From: Silurus meridionalis
Taxonomy: Eukaryota; Chordata; Actinopteri; Siluriformes; Siluridae
DNA: 64,000 nt
Direction: 5' to 3'
Assembly: GCF_014805685.1 (NCBI RefSeq)
Contig: NC_060911.1
Span: 7,668,212 to 7,732,211 of the forward strand
Shown: positions 25,125 to 38,185 of the stretch, in pieces
How positions within the stretch are numbered: position 1 is the first letter of the stretch
How the letters are laid out: every line of letters starts with the position of its first letter
Made by a program: the position numbers and the translations under genes
The notes under the pieces: model-generated
Databases searched by the model: none
What the model was told of the DNA's origin: nothing
Seen by the model: only the letters and a program-made list of their open reading frames with translations

Positions 25125-25634
25125 CACTGCAGGTAGTCCAACTATAGTTCGACTTACGTTTTTTCGATCTCTAAATGAAGAAAGTGATACGACAAAATTG
25201 AAAAAAAAAAAGATATATATATTTTTTTGCGTGGCAGGCAACCGTAGCGGTGTATGTGCAGTACAATACGCTGGAACACTGCCAGAATGTACACATCTCC
25301 CACCTTGTGAGATGCCTTACTCTTGCCAGTGATCTCAGCGGTTTTAAAGCTAATTTTAGCTCTTGTCTTCCTCTTTTTTTATGGCTCCACTCGCAAAATG
25401 GCGCTTGTCCTCGCACCTGCTGCTACATACATACATATATATTGTATACATTTCGGTACTGCAAATTGCTGTTTTGATAATTTATGTATTGTAATTTGGT
25501 AAATAATGAACATTACAAACTACTAACCCCATACTGATCATCATTCTTTAAGACTCGTGCGTAGGCTAGTCCATGTCTCGACTTACGATGGGGTCATTGC
25601 AATGCATCTCCATTATAACTTGGGGACCAACCGT
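25125..25634. mobile_element. MITE with GGTAGTCC / GGGGACCAACCGTA ends
   Basis: About 510 bp with inverted tips: GCAGGTAGTCCAACTATAG, then GTTCGACTTACG at the left; TCGACTTACGATGGGGTCAT and GGGGACCAACCGTA at the right. It is non-coding. A shorter relative lies at 52545-52771. The tips resemble the pogo/Tigger group. Boundaries are approximate. Confidence 0.68.
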
Positions 25635-25639
25635 ATTCA

Positions 25640-26370
25640 GTTCCCAGCATTGACAATATTTTGTTAATGCAGCCCAACTATTTATTTAATGTGGTGTTCT
25701 GGACACAAAATGTGCCCATGGATTGAAGGATAATTTGTGAAATGAATGTGTGGAGATGTGTGCTCATTTAGCTACAAGGAAAGCTTCTGAATTCTCCTCA
25801 AAATATTTGTTTGTCTCTTATTTCTTAAATTGTGTGAAAAAATCTATATTATTTTGACCACTATTGTCCTTATCTATACCTATCTAAGCGATCAGATGGG
25901 GACAGTTACATTGATCTGGCTAATGGTTCTCCAGGAGCAACTAATGACTGTTGACCAACTGGAAATCATACACACAGAGGACAGATCATTCGGAAAATGA
26001 CTCTGATTGGCCTAACTCAATCTGGAAAGTTATTTTTTCTTCAAGGGCAAACGCAAGTGAAATGGACTGAAATTTGTGTCAAATTATGTGGAGTTATAAA
26101 GCAAATTATAGTGTTTTATAAAAGGACAAAAACAAAAGTTACACACATTCTGCCTACACATTCATTCTGACTTCAATCATATCAATCATTTTTTTTTCTT
26201 AATTTCATTTAATTTCATTTAATTTCATTTAATTTTAAATATTAAAGTGCCTAGAAGCATCTATCATCAAAACAAACACTTTGTGTGGAGCACACTGCAA
26301 TAAAATATTTTTTTTTATTCTGATTCTAAAATTTGTTTAATACTTCATCTCATTTCTCTGTCTTTGTTTA

Positions 26371-26426
<56 letters not shown>

Positions 26427-28640
26427 ACACACACCCTGGGCTGATCTCTTTCTTTCACGAGCATTTGAAAATGAATAACGATTTCAACGACTCACAATTT
26501 GCATAAAATTATTCAGATTTATTAACCTTTCACATTGTTTTAAGATTTATTTATTTTATTTTTTAACTTTTTCAAATAGTAGAAGGGTGAGGATTTTTTT
26601 ATGTTGTTTGCACTTTGTCTCAATGCGTTTAAAATCATTCATTAAATCTACTGCTACGTATTAAAAAAATTAATTGTGTTTATTCCACCTTTTTTGGTAA
26701 TCATTTCTCATTTCGTACTCAATTAGCTGATTACAATATTTATAACTGATTACAAAAGAACACATCATAATTCATTTGTTGGTGTGAGTGATGCTATTTA
26801 ACATCTACCAAATAATTGCAGAAACAGCATATAAAACAGAAAATCAGTCAGTCATCAGCCTCTTTTTTTCATGGTTGTGAAGACAACAAACAGCCTGTCA
26901 TGATGCAGAGAAACTGAGAAAAAATATACTTAATTACTGATTAAAAGAGTCATAACACATTTTTATTTTAATTTAATGACACAAATTTTCAGAATTGAAT
27001 ATTTTTTGTTGTTGTTACTTAACATGAAAAGTTGCAATTATTGTCATAATTACCATTTTAAGAGTTTCAAGAGATAAGTTAAGAAAAAAAAAAGTACGGA
27101 AAGAATATGACCCTTTACAGCTACTGTAGGCAATAACATGAACTAATCTTTAACCATAGCTAGAAATGGGTAAAAATGTATGATGTCATTCTATTAAAAT
27201 GAAAGAGTTGTAATCATTGGCTATTAGCTATGGAGGAAGATAAATAGAACACTTTAGGACATGCTGCTATTTTGCATTATGATTAACATCTCATTGATTA
27301 TTCATATCCTATAACTGCAGGCCCTATAATGATTCCTGCCTCACATTATTGTAGTCAAGTAGTTAATCATACTAATGTTTAAAGTATTTTATGACGTTAT
27401 TAGTAGTATCATGAAACGATTGAGCTTTTGATTCTTTATCACTTTTCTTTGGAATCTTTAACACTGGTACTGAAACGTGAGCACACTTAGCTGACACTTA
27501 AACTGGCGTTTCATTTACAAGACAGACACTACATCACCCTGTTCTCACACATACACACGAGACGCAGCAAACATGGTGCATGGGATGGAAAAATGAACAA
27601 GCAACCAAGAAAGATTTCTCCTGAATAAGGGAGATGGCTGTAGCCCATGGCAATTCAAGAAGAAAAGGAACAAAAAATATCTAAACCATGATACATAATG
27701 CGTTTCATAAGAGCAGATTATCCGAGTGACTCCGAGTGACCTAAGAAAATGGATATAATGGAAAACCCTGTGGGGTCTTCGAATCTTGCAATCCCAGTCA
27801 GCTCGCTGAAACATGGATAGAGAATGGTGATAAATCCGTGCTGACCTTTCGTATAGAGATACCGCCAGGGTGGGATAAATCAGCCTTGCTTTAGCATCTA
27901 CATACACAAACACACACACATGCATGCACACACAACACCAATTTCCCACATTTTCTTCAATTATGCTGTCAGAACTAATAACATGTTTCACAGCAGCACT
28001 AAAATCCAGTTTTAAATGGCTACCGTTGGTTATAAATGTCAAATCTGTCTCTTTTAGTCCAAGATTTGTAGAAGGTAGAGTGGAGGGGGATTCCTAAAAA
28101 AAAAAAAAGAAAAAAAAAGACATGTTAGATCAGTGTGTTGCTTCTTTCTTATTTGTCTCAAACCTCGGGGAATCTCAGCGCGGGTCTGGCAACCTGCAGC
28201 GAGCCTGTCCTTTAGGCTTTACTTCATCATTTAAGGTATTTTCATCCTCAGCATCAAAGTCACGCCATTTTCAAAGTCAGTCATGGGTCTTGATCAGGCC
28301 CCACCCCATCTCTCTCTCTCTTTCTCTTTTCTTTTTTGCTTGTTTCTCCTAATCTGTACCATTTTCTATTCCTTTCTGTCAGTCTCACACTCTTACACTC
28401 CTTCTCTCTATCAAGCTTCTTTTTTTATTTTACCGTCTATCAGCTTTCACGTTCAAAACTCTGGGGCATTTGCTGTGACTATCTCACTTCACAAGCTGTG
28501 AATAGTGGCAAACAACCGATTTTGTGCATTTTTAATTCTATGGCATACGAATAATTGCATGTAAAACCTAAAGTTTAGAAAAACCTAAACTAGTACATTT
28601 AGAGCAGAGTGACACTTGAGACCAATTCCAAAAATGTGAA
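25640..28640. other. long intronic stretch, no gene recognised
   Basis: AT-rich DNA with a (CT)n tract at 26371-26423 and three ATTTCATTTA repeats near 26205. The longest open frame of the window lies here (27545-28042, minus, 165 codons). It has no recognisable domain, a cysteine- and aromatic-rich random composition, and no splice context, so I do not call it a gene. Confidence 0.45.
26371..26423. repeat. (TC)n microsatellite
   Basis: About 25 TC units with one early TTTC break. Confidence 0.95.
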
Positions 28641-28643
28641 ATA

Positions 28644-29281
28644 TGAGGTGGAATCAAAAAGCTTCGAGACTAATGGTGCTAACTGGTGCTATACTGACCA
28701 CGTGCGATACCACGTTTGTGATTTCATCATGACCAGCAAGTTAAAACAAAGGACAAGTGTGAATGTTCTGCATGAAACTGGGCAAATCTGCCACAGAGAG
28801 GTTGCAACGAGTCGTCCGGGGTGTTTTAGGAAGCACGCGCACTTCAAGAGTGGAAGAACGTTGCTGGAAGACGACGGGAGATCAGGAAGACTTCAACGAG
28901 CTCAACCCCCCGAAAATGTCGAGACCATTTGCCAACTTGTGCATGATGATCGTCGGAGAACAATCCACATGATCTCACTTCCGCACCCACCCTACTCGCC
29001 AGATTTGGCTCCTGTAGACTTCGCCCTCTTCCAGAAGATGAAAATCTAGCACAAAATTCGCTCTTTTGACACCATTGCAGAGATTTAGAGCGAATCGCAG
29101 AAGACATGACATGTTTAAAAAAAAAAGATTTCCAGGTCATATTCCAGAAGTGGCAGGAACGCTGGGAGCGCCATACTGCTGTGCAAAGGGACTATTTTGA
29201 AGGTGATCGTGTGTAAACGTAGATATATGAAGTACTTTCTGGTAAACAGAGCTCGTCTCGAAACCTTTTAATACCATCTCA
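28644..29281 (+). mobile_element. mariner element with internal deletion
   Basis: A 638-bp element flanked by TA (28642-28643 and 29282-29283). Inverted tips: TGAGGTGGAATCAAAAAGCT at the left; the right end reads TGAGATGGTATTAAAAGG on the minus strand. Full-length mariners are about 1.3 kb, so roughly half is missing. The loss joins the N-terminal domain directly to the last catalytic block. A sibling with the same junction is at about 48900-49282. Confidence 0.92.
28740..29215 (+). pseudogene. mariner transposase remnant
   Basis: Plus-strand remains of a DD34D transposase. The N-terminal DNA-binding part is seen as a frame with FKSGRTLLEDDGRSGR, PENVETICQLVHDDRRRTI and then a sudden jump to HPPYSPDLAPVDFALFQKMK, the block around the third catalytic Asp. 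The first two catalytic Asp residues fall in the deleted part. After K-I there is a stop, further stops follow, and the tail WQERWERH and DYFEGD is still readable to about 29213. It cannot be active. Confidence 0.9.
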
Positions 29282-29284
29282 TAG

Positions 29285-31310
29285 GCTCCCTTCATATAAA
29301 ACTTCACAAAATCAAAAATTACACACAGCAGTTCTAGATTTGTTAGTAGTTTGTTTCTTACACTGAAATACTCAGAACTTGTGGGAAAATAATACAAGAA
29401 GGTTAAAAGTGGACTGTGTGATTTCTCTGGCACAGACACCATAAACCCATTTTTCTTTGATTTGTTTAATATTTGGTAAAATGTTCATTTTCATGATATG
29501 GAGATTTTGTCTTAAATGTAAAATGTTTTCACAATACAAGTTATAATGCTTAGATTTGTAAAAGTGTTTTTGTAAATTTGTGCCTATTTTTATATAAAAA
29601 AAAAAAAATAGACCATTGTAATGCTAATTCTAATCTCTTTATACGTCTTTAATGTCTCAAATTTAGAGACTAACCACTCAAACATAACCTTGGTTCAAGT
29701 ATCTCTTTTTTTTTTTTTGCTGAGGCAATGAAACTGTCGCACCTGGTTACTAGTTATCATCATAGAAATATTTGTATTGCGTAAGTTAGACCTATAGAGT
29801 TGCAGTGATACAAACTTGATCCCCTTCTGACCAATCAGAATCAAGAATTCAACAGCACTTGTTTTTTTTCTTCTTTTTTTTTACTTTAACGAAATAACTA
29901 CTGACAACACAAAGATGGCAACACATTAATGCTTTTCTAACACACAGTCTGTTTGTCTGTTTTGTCTCATTTGATTCCCATCCCAGTTTCCAATCCAGGA
30001 TTTCAGCTCTAGCTTCCAGTTCTGTTAACCCTTTTAAAAGCAATTACCATTAAATGCTAGAAAATAGCTACAAATATTTGTTTGCTATAGTGATAGTGAC
30101 AGTTCTTGTGACAGGAACTCTATCAAAAATGAATTGAAAATAGAGATTTCTTTTCCATATATAGTTTTATATTAAACATTTTTTCCAAGGCTAAGCAAGA
30201 ATGCATATATGCACTCTAATCTTATAGTCATGCTTGGACTTCTCTTGCTTTTGTTCAAGGTTGCAATCCATCTTCTAGTATCACAATGTTGAGAAAAAGT
30301 TCAAATACAAAGACACAATATATAGATATGTCTTGCTATATTTCTATTCAAGTTGCACTGAATTGCAGCATATACACTAGTTCAAGTTCCAAAGCTGTGG
30401 CAGGTGAGTACATATTCCTGCATTATACCAAGAAACACGTTGGCCATTTCCTGAAATAACCCAGGTGTTACTATACTCAGTGCTTTCAAAATCCCAGGTA
30501 AGTAAATTTCACTTTTATTTTGTGACTATGCATGGTCAGTAAAAATCAGTATGTCTTTATGGGCAGCTTTTTATTTTACTTTTCTAATGGCAGCTTATGT
30601 TTTGCTGAAAGCTAATTAATGTGACAGTAGTACACCTGCTCGGTAATGTGTTTTATTGATTTATCCTGATGAAGGCAGCAAGCTGTAACATGTTGGTGTT
30701 TTAGTCTAATTAAAACTTTCGTTCTTGCTGTCAAGAGAACTCTGCCACTAATTAGGTTCCTTCGCAATGCGTTTGAGTCCCAGGTAGCCGTGAAACATCT
30801 CTGTGGGAAAACATATGTTATGGAAATGGAATGGAAATGGAAACAATGTGCACAATGGATATACAGTCTTTGCTTTTGATAGTTATGCCTGTAGGTCGAT
30901 AGTTGCGCAGAAGGAATCCTGTGTATTCAGAGTCGACTTATGTTACTGCTTAATGTGAAATTTCAAAAGCGTCTTTGAATAGAAGCATTTACACATTCTA
31001 ATGGTATGAAAAATATACACTTGTGATTATATAAACATGAGAAGATGGTAATCCTTCAAATATGCTTTTTAAAATAGTCTACATAGAACATGAATCTGTT
31101 GTAATTGTCATTAGTCACTGCAAATTTATTTATTTATGCGAATTTAACATTCATCCTTTAGTAGTTAGTAAAATAGCTCTTAATCTACCCCTAGATCATT
31201 AATCTTCCATTAATATTCCATGATGATCTATAAGTCTCTTTTTTCTGATGAACAACAACAGGTAATTTGTGGTGAATTATATATACACATACATACATAC
31301 ATACACATAT
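29285..31310. other. intronic stretch, no gene recognised
   Basis: AT-rich unique-looking DNA with poly-A and poly-T runs (29597, 29708, 29863) and a short ACAT run near 31287. No gene, splice-like frame or known repeat seen. Confidence 0.4.
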
Positions 31311-31311
31311 A

Positions 31312-31910
31312 CTAAAGAATCCATAGTGCTAGCGTTATGGATTCTTTTGCGTTTTTTGTCCATCTTTAATAATCCTGACAATTTTGTATATCGAGGAAGT
31401 AAATATATGAAGGATGGAAGAAAATAAGACATTTGGTAAATGTGCTGAAATAAGTACAAAAGTTAAGTCAATCGTATCTTTAGAAAATGTAATATTAAAT
31501 GTAAAAAACACACACACATCTGTATTACCCGAATGGAATCTAACAAATGTAAACTATTCAATAAAAATATTCCACTTATTTAATTGTATTTAATCAATGT
31601 GAATTTTGTGCCAATTTAATTGATTATTCAATTTGATTAATATAATGTATTGCATTATATTGATTTCTATTTTACTTTTATAAAATATTATAAAAATAAT
31701 TTATAATATTTAATCAAGTAGGCATTATATATATATTTTTAATTGTAAACTGTTTAAATGTTGATGGTCACAAATATTAATAATAATAAAAGAATGCGTT
31801 AATATAAAATTACAAGCAATTTTGAAAAATTTAACAAAATTGAACTGAACGGTGACTTAAAAACCGAGGTACGTACCAAACCATAAATTTTGTGTACTGC
31901 TGCACCCCTA
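31312..31910 (+). mobile_element. hAT-family element, 5' truncated copy
   Basis: Shares long blocks with 45796-46631: a short ATAGTGCTAGCG hairpin, GGATTCTTTTGCG, AAATGTAATATTAAATGTAA and the terminal CGAGGTACGTACC ... GCACCCCTA. The 5' tip is missing. Orientation is the same as in the other two copies. Confidence 0.78.
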
Positions 31911-31991
31911 ATATATTTATTTCTTTTTTTATTTCTTTTTTCTTTTACAGTGCTGGCTCTTGTTTTATGCTTGTTTTATTCGTTTTTTAAC

Positions 31992-32375
31992 ATTTAATTC
32001 CAAATTAAATGTCTCCATTTGCTGTTATTATAGCCTCCACTGTTCTGGGAAGATGTTCCACTAGAATTTGGAGTGTGCTTCTGGAGATTTGTGCTCGTTA
32101 ATCCACGAGTTCATTAGTAAAGTCAGGTACTTCTGTAGGGTGTGGAGGCCTGGGGTGCAGTCAGCGTTCCAATTGAGGTCAGAGCTCTAAAGCAAGCAAG
32201 ATCTTACTCCAACCCATGTAAACACAGGGGCATTGACATTCTGGAACAGGTTTGGGTCTACTAGTCCAAGTGAAGGGAAAAATATAATGCTACAGCATCT
32301 AAAGACACAATAATTGTGTGCTTGCATTTGTGTGATAAAGGAAGGAAAATGCAGTAGTCCCAAAACTATATAGTG
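31992..32375 (-). mobile_element. internally deleted Tc1-like element, copy E
   Basis: Reverse copy with CTCCACTGTTCTGGGAAG, CCACTAGAATTTGGAGTGTG, GAGGCCTGGGGTGCAGTCAG and the tip ACTATATAGTGTAT. It begins about 80 bp after the hAT copy ending at 31910. Confidence 0.8.
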
Positions 32376-32379
32376 TATG

Positions 32380-33347
32380 TGTGTTTTGAATCCACTACAT
32401 ACATCAGCATAGACTTCACATTTACTAAATTGGCATTTATTCTATATTCTCTGTGATTATACATCGCATAATTAAGAAACATCCAGTGTGTATTAATCAC
32501 CTAAGTATTACAATATTTTTTCCCTGCATGCAATGAATAACACTTCAACACCCTCTTTGAATTTCTACTCTAAATTCCTTCCATATCAACAGCCCAGAAT
32601 GGTTTGAAGGAAAATACTTTAAAGGTCACCCTGCCTGCTCTATAGTTCCAGCTTTAAACCTGCGACTCGTATTGACCGATCTGTAACTCTAAGGGTATAT
32701 AAGAGAGATAAAATATTCATCAAAAGCTCATTTTTTTGCTCTTTCAGCCTCATACGAACAAACAGCCTTCGGCTTCTCTATCTCGCTGCCAAGCCTGTTT
32801 GAATCAACATTCCTAATGATCTTTTTTTTTTCCTGACTATAAAGTGTATAAATTACTTATGTTGCATAAGGATCTCCTGAAATTAGGTTCCTTGTCAGCC
32901 TCAAAAGAAGGAATATGATTCAAACATCATCTTTATTGAATCATCCTTTTCAAATGTCAATGCCTTCAGAAGGAATTTTCGTTGTAGACTTTATTAATAT
33001 CTGCCAATTCAATTCAAAACTGCTTCCTATTGATGCGCAAGGTCTTAAATTGCTGCTGTGGAAGGATATTTTTCTCTTTTTCAGCCATTTAAAAAATACT
33101 TATTGACTTTTACTCGAGTCGAGACCCGAGTTATTTTCATGTTTCTGCAGGATATAAATGTTTAATGATGAAGTTAGGGGCCAGAAAAGAATGGAGGGTA
33201 TGATAGAGGTTGTAAGGGTTTATTGACAAACTGGATAGCCGATGGAAAAAGTAGTTTGTTCAAGCTGCTGCCAGGGTTCAGTGTTCATAAGGCGATACAT
33301 AAGTTTTACAAACAAAACACCTACATAATATTTCATAAGCCTGCATA
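32380..33347. other. intronic stretch, no gene recognised
   Basis: AT-rich unique-looking DNA. The 63-codon frame at 32915 has no recognisable domain. Confidence 0.4.
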
Positions 33348-33349
33348 GT

Positions 33350-34630
33350 AGAGTTGGGAAGTAATGAGGTACAAATACTTTGTTACTGTACTTAAGTAGA
33401 TTTTTCTGGTATCAGTATTTTATTTCATTATTTATTTTTTGTACATTTTTTTACTTTCACTCATCAAATTTTTTTCACAAATATTTTTCTACTTCTTACA
33501 TTTTTAAAACAGGCTCGTTGCTTTAGTAATCTGTTTTTTGAAATACCATGTTCAGCCAATCAACCCATTTCCTCTCAGTGTGCAGCTTTTTCAATCTACC
33601 ACTGGTGTATCATTTCCTGACTTTTACACACCACAGAAGTAGGCTAGTTTACAAAGCCAATAATGAGCAAGGCAGAAGGCAACAAGAAGTCTGGGGTTAT
33701 TGTGGATGCGACAGAGGGAGTCAGTGATGTAAACGTGACTGAGAAAAAAAACATTCCTGATCACCTGATCATCATCTTTTCTCTGCTTGTGTTCTATATG
33801 GTGGATGTTCAGCCTGGATACATTTATTAGGTAACAAATTTTGAAATTCGTTATGTATTAATAATAGTACTGTCGAAATGAACATGTTAATAACGCGTTG
33901 ACGCAATAAAATCTTAATGCCACTAATTTTATTAATGCGCGATTAACACAGTGTGCATTTCTGTTTGTCCATTTTTATTAAAAATATAAATTAATAAATA
34001 TAAAAGAGACAAAATTAAAACATTCAACACAGCACACAATTATTCACAACGTCCTTTCTTTACTCTATAAAAGTTAGAAGAGGTGCAGTTTCTCTGGTAT
34101 CACCTCATTAACCGTCCGTGTGGAAACATATCCAAATTTCTGCTTGGTGTCCTGATGATTTATGCAATTTAAAACACCATAATTACTTTAAAACGGTTAC
34201 AAAAAGTTTGGAGTTTGGTTTCACAAATAATAAGCATACATTTTCAGAAAGCATACACATTTGTCCATGCATATTAAAATTAAAAACTTAATAAAATATG
34301 AATTATAAGGTACATTTAAAACAAATAAGAATGTGCGACTAAGTTGCGATTAATTGCGAGTTAACTCGTGACAATCATGCGATCAATCACAATTAAATAT
34401 TTGAATAGATTGACTGCCCTAATTAATATACTAATATAATGTGAGGTTCAGTTACCAGCGTGACACTAAAACAGGTAGTAGTAACGGCTACTTTTTACTT
34501 AAGTACATATCAGAGCCCAAACTTCTTTAATTTTACTTGAGTAAAAAGGATAGTCAGTACTTCAACTTTTACCAGAGTGTTTTATACCAAGTATCTGTAT
34601 TTCTACTTGAGTGAAGGATGTGTGTACTTT
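33350..34630. mobile_element. DNA transposon with PolII-free ends, host of a nested hAT
   Basis: About 1.28 kb with inverted tips: AGAGTTGGGAAGTAATGAGG and CTTAAGTAGA at the left; CTTTTTACTTAAGTA and GTGTACTTTTGCCACCTCT at the right. It has no transposase frame. A second element (33864-34420) splits it. The tips resemble a common fish family, class not certain. Confidence 0.68.
33864..34420. mobile_element. hAT-like MITE nested in the 33350-34630 element
   Basis: About 557 bp from AGTACTGTCGAAATGAAC with the ACGCGTTGACGCAA and GCGCGATTAACAC boxes to TGACTGCCCT, with ATTAATTGCGAGTTAA-type boxes in the right arm. It is flanked by TATTAATA (33856-33863) and AATTAATA (34421-34428), 7 of 8 matching. 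The flank is AT-rich, so this duplication is weaker evidence than at 45796. Confidence 0.65.
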
Positions 34631-35087
34631 TGCCACCTCTGCTGCTTACATATTCAATAAAGACTTCTGATAGCTGACGATTGCTATAGTAACTGCTTTA
34701 GTAACAGCACAGTGAACTACGAAATATGTATCAGCATTATTGTGGTGTCATAGCATTGTAATATTTTTTGTAAAAAAAACCTTTGAAATAGATGTAGGAA
34801 AGTCATCACCATTTAGACAAATTAAATTTGATCAAAGGTTTATAATGAACGATTATCCATATATGGACCCAAGTACATTATCTTTGTTATTCGGCTTCTC
34901 TAAGATCAAAACATGACCTTTTTGGTTCATAGCATACAGGCATTTTTTTTTTTACATGACATGCACATGCTTACTGTGACAATAATAACCTTTAACCCCA
35001 AAAATGGTTTAAGTCGTAAATCATCCTCCCACACACTTTAAACACACACAAAAAAACATCTGCAGGAATTTGTGTAAATTCGTAGAA

Positions 35088-35306
35088 ATACAGTACACTG
35101 TATCACATTTATAGTGAGTACATGTACTGTACAGTATACAGTTCTGCAGTAGCGTAGCCTATGCGTAGTTTCTCTGCTTGTTTATTGGTTGAAGTGTCTT
35201 GTGAGGTCAAAAAAGAGGCGACGTTGAAGATACACATCACTGCATTCTTTATTCTGTAATAAACCGGGAGCGCGAGATTCTAGCCGTGGTAAAGCGGGGA
35301 TTACTA
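35088..35306. mobile_element. pogo/Tigger-like MITE fragment, copy III
   Basis: Right half of the family at 20941-21273: ACTGTACAGTATACAG, then AACCGGGAGCGCGAGATTC and GGTAAAGCGGGGATTACT. The left tip is lost. Confidence 0.72.
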
Positions 35307-35309
35307 ATG

Positions 35310-37582
35310 TACTAATTGCTCTTCTAAGCATGCATAAAATAGAAAATGACTGCGAAAACATGGATTCAGATTTCCTGGATTGGTTTCGTTATTAAAAATC
35401 AATGGTTCTTTACTCAGTTGTTATGTCTATAATAATTAGCACAGGACTGGTCAATTCTGATCAGAAAGTGATGAGTAATTGCTAACATGGAGTAATTGGA
35501 CTAACCTAAAAAGTACAATGTGGTATAAGAAAAATAAAACACAGTAAATTTACTTCAGGCAGCATCATACCAACCCGCTGTTGATTATTTTCCTTTTAAT
35601 AGCATACGTCATGTTTGGGAATGGCATGTGGTATATGTAAATAAGATTTAGCTTTAATGACATTAACCCGTGTTTTTTATTTCAGGCAGATTGAGTCTAT
35701 TCATCCTGGTCATGCAAGTAACTGGCAGCAAATCTATACTCATAATTCCAGTCACACTGATAAAAGAAATATCTGAAGAGAACAATGTATTCCACAGGGG
35801 AAAAAGAAATGGATGACAAACCACTTTAAGAGCGCTGATGTTTAGGCAGACAGATAGATAAGACTATTTGAGTCATACAAAAAAGAACGTAAGGAAGATA
35901 AAGAAGAATAAAGAGAATAGTTAATTGAATTGTTTGAAGGTATTGAGACTAAGGATTGCCCCAAAGCATTTAGAGCATCTGGAAAGTTCCATATCATCAA
36001 GCATGTGGTGATATTAGATATTTGACTGAATCTATAGTTTATTATTAACATCGCAAAAAAGTTCATAGTAACAAGTGACATAATGGCAGGCCTCCGTTTT
36101 CTATGTAGAACACAGCCAAAGTTTCAGCGACGATGAAATTTCGACACTTGGGCTGTGATTTTTCACAAATCTACACAAATTAGGCACAACGTGACAAATT
36201 CTAATGACTGGTTCTAATGAATTGATTTGTCAGCATAATAGCTTGCCTTGTTTAGGCAGATATTTAATCAGTTTTACCTGTGATGCGTTTAGCACGCAAA
36301 ATGGAGTAGGTGTTTATACGCTATTCAGTCATATAGAACCTTTGCATAATTAAGACACTGTGAAGGAAAATCAAGCTGTGGATAAAGCAGCAGAAGTTTC
36401 TTGTGCAATGGGATTTCCACAATAATAGATACTTTGAACATTCGATTATTGCAATTCCATTCGACCTAATTTTATTCAAAATTTGCAATTAATTTTAATT
36501 ATATTTGATTGCATTTGAAATTTCTCACCGAGAACAACTTTCTATGTAATATATTTCAAAAGGAAGTATTTTTGCTGACTCAGCCAAAGTTTTCTTTCTG
36601 CCACTGTACGTTTAAGCAGGAGATTTTATCCTTGATTTTATTGCTTTATATTCTGTAAACTATTTGCTATTATAAACAATTGTCAGTGGCTTCTTTCAGT
36701 TAAAATACAGTAAATATATTCTCCCAGTCAATTAAGGAGACCGTGTTTATTAGAGACCCTTAAACTAACCGTAACTAAATGTTTTCTGTCCTATTCTCTG
36801 ATCAAAATGGCGAAAAAAGATTACCTTTGGTATTTCTGTCAGCATTATCCATGATCCTCAGTCGTGCTGACACGAAAAAGAGAGGAAAATCCATGTCTAT
36901 ACACAGAGTCAACAGATTCAAGTCCGTGACTATATCACGAAATGCTGTGAGACTGTGTTTTAGTCGAGTCATTTGCTACTAGCAATGAAAAATTGGGTCC
37001 TTCAGGCTGCTAGATCTGTTAGAATTAGGTTTCTTTTCTTCACATTTTGAGATGCGGAAACATGATGTGGCTTTGAAGCCATGTTTTTGTGAAACTTGTT
37101 GAATCAATACACTCTGATATGAATTCGAGGCCTCATAGCAACAGCTGTAGCAAGTTTTCTTTCGGAGCTTGTATCTGTGTGCACAATGACTCTGTTTGTG
37201 CCAGACAAGACCAAGACAGGTGGTAAATGAGCAGCTGGCAGATGGCAGTAGGCCTATTAGATGGCATAATATTAAAAATGCATATCTTATTAGACCCACG
37301 ACAGTGTGTACGAATGAAGATATGGCTTTTGAACATGGATTCCACAGTCCTGGCAATGTAATAACAGACAAACACCACTGCTATAGATAGAATATATTGG
37401 AGGCATCAGGGGTTTCAACAGGGATTAAATCATTACACATGCTGCAAATGCTTTTTATTTATCTATAACAAGTTAACATCAGGCTCAGTGTGCCACTGGG
37501 ATACATAAATCAAAGAGACCAGACAACAGATTTGCACAGAGAAGAAAAAAAAGACATATACATACAATTATAATTTGTTTGT
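35310..37582. other. intronic stretch, no gene recognised
   Basis: AT-rich DNA. Two overlapping minus-strand open frames at 36979-37378 (130 and 81 codons) have no domain I recognise and no conserved splice context, so I treat them as chance frames. Confidence 0.4.
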
Positions 37583-37584
37583 AC

Positions 37585-37649
<65 letters not shown>
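37583..37649. repeat. (CA)n microsatellite
   Basis: About 30 CA units with an ATAT break near 37591. An (AAT)n run (37737-37763) and a second CA tract (37807-37836) follow within 190 bp. Confidence 0.96.
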
Positions 37650-37805
37650 ATTACTAAAACCCTCAAAAGTAAAGCTTGCAGGTTCAATGCTGCTTAAAAT
37701 GTCACATACAGTATATCTTATCTATTGCATGCAACTAAAATAATAATAATAATAATAATAATTTAAAGATGCATTATTATTATTAGCATTATTGATATTA
37801 GCATT

Positions 37806-37806
<1 letters not shown>

Positions 37807-37836
<30 letters not shown>
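37807..37836. repeat. (CA)n microsatellite
   Basis: About 15 uninterrupted CA units, separated from the tract at 37583-37649 by AAT-rich sequence. Confidence 0.95.
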
Positions 37837-37839
<3 letters not shown>

Positions 37840-37866
37840 TGGATATAAAGTATGCACATGCTTGTA

Positions 37867-38185
37867 AAGTGGTGTGAAAAAGTGTTTGCCCCCTTCTTGA
37901 TATTTTATTCTTTTGCATGTTCGTCACACTTTAATGTTTCAGATCGTCAAACTAATTTAAATATTAGTAAAAGATAACACAAGTGAACACGACATGCAGT
38001 TTTTAAATGAAGGTTTTTATTATTGAGGAAAAACAAAATCAAAAACTACATGGCCCTGTGTGAAAAAGTGTTTGCCCCGTTAAAAATGTGGTTTATCACA
38101 CCTGAGTTCAATTTCTCCAGCCACACCCTGGCCTGATTACTGCCACACCTGTTCGCTATCAAAAAAACTCAAAGTGAAGTATGGA
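37867..38185. mobile_element. DNA-transposon fragment with GTGTTTGCCCC boxes
   Basis: Contains GTGAAAAAGTGTTTGCCCCC near 37874, GATAACACAAGTGAACACGA, then a second GTGAAAAAGTGTTTGCCCC near 38061, a familiar fish repeat family (from memory). The repeated box at the tip and inside recalls an IR/DR arrangement. The superfamily is unassigned, and the right end is missing. Confidence 0.68.

Noticed and set aside
27545..28042. Longest open frame in the window, 165 codons on the minus strand
   Set aside because: No recognisable domain, random-looking composition, no splice or promoter context, and surrounded by plain intron.
36979..37378. Overlapping minus-strand frames of 130 and 81 codons
   Set aside because: Two different frames of the same DNA, neither with family features; likely chance.
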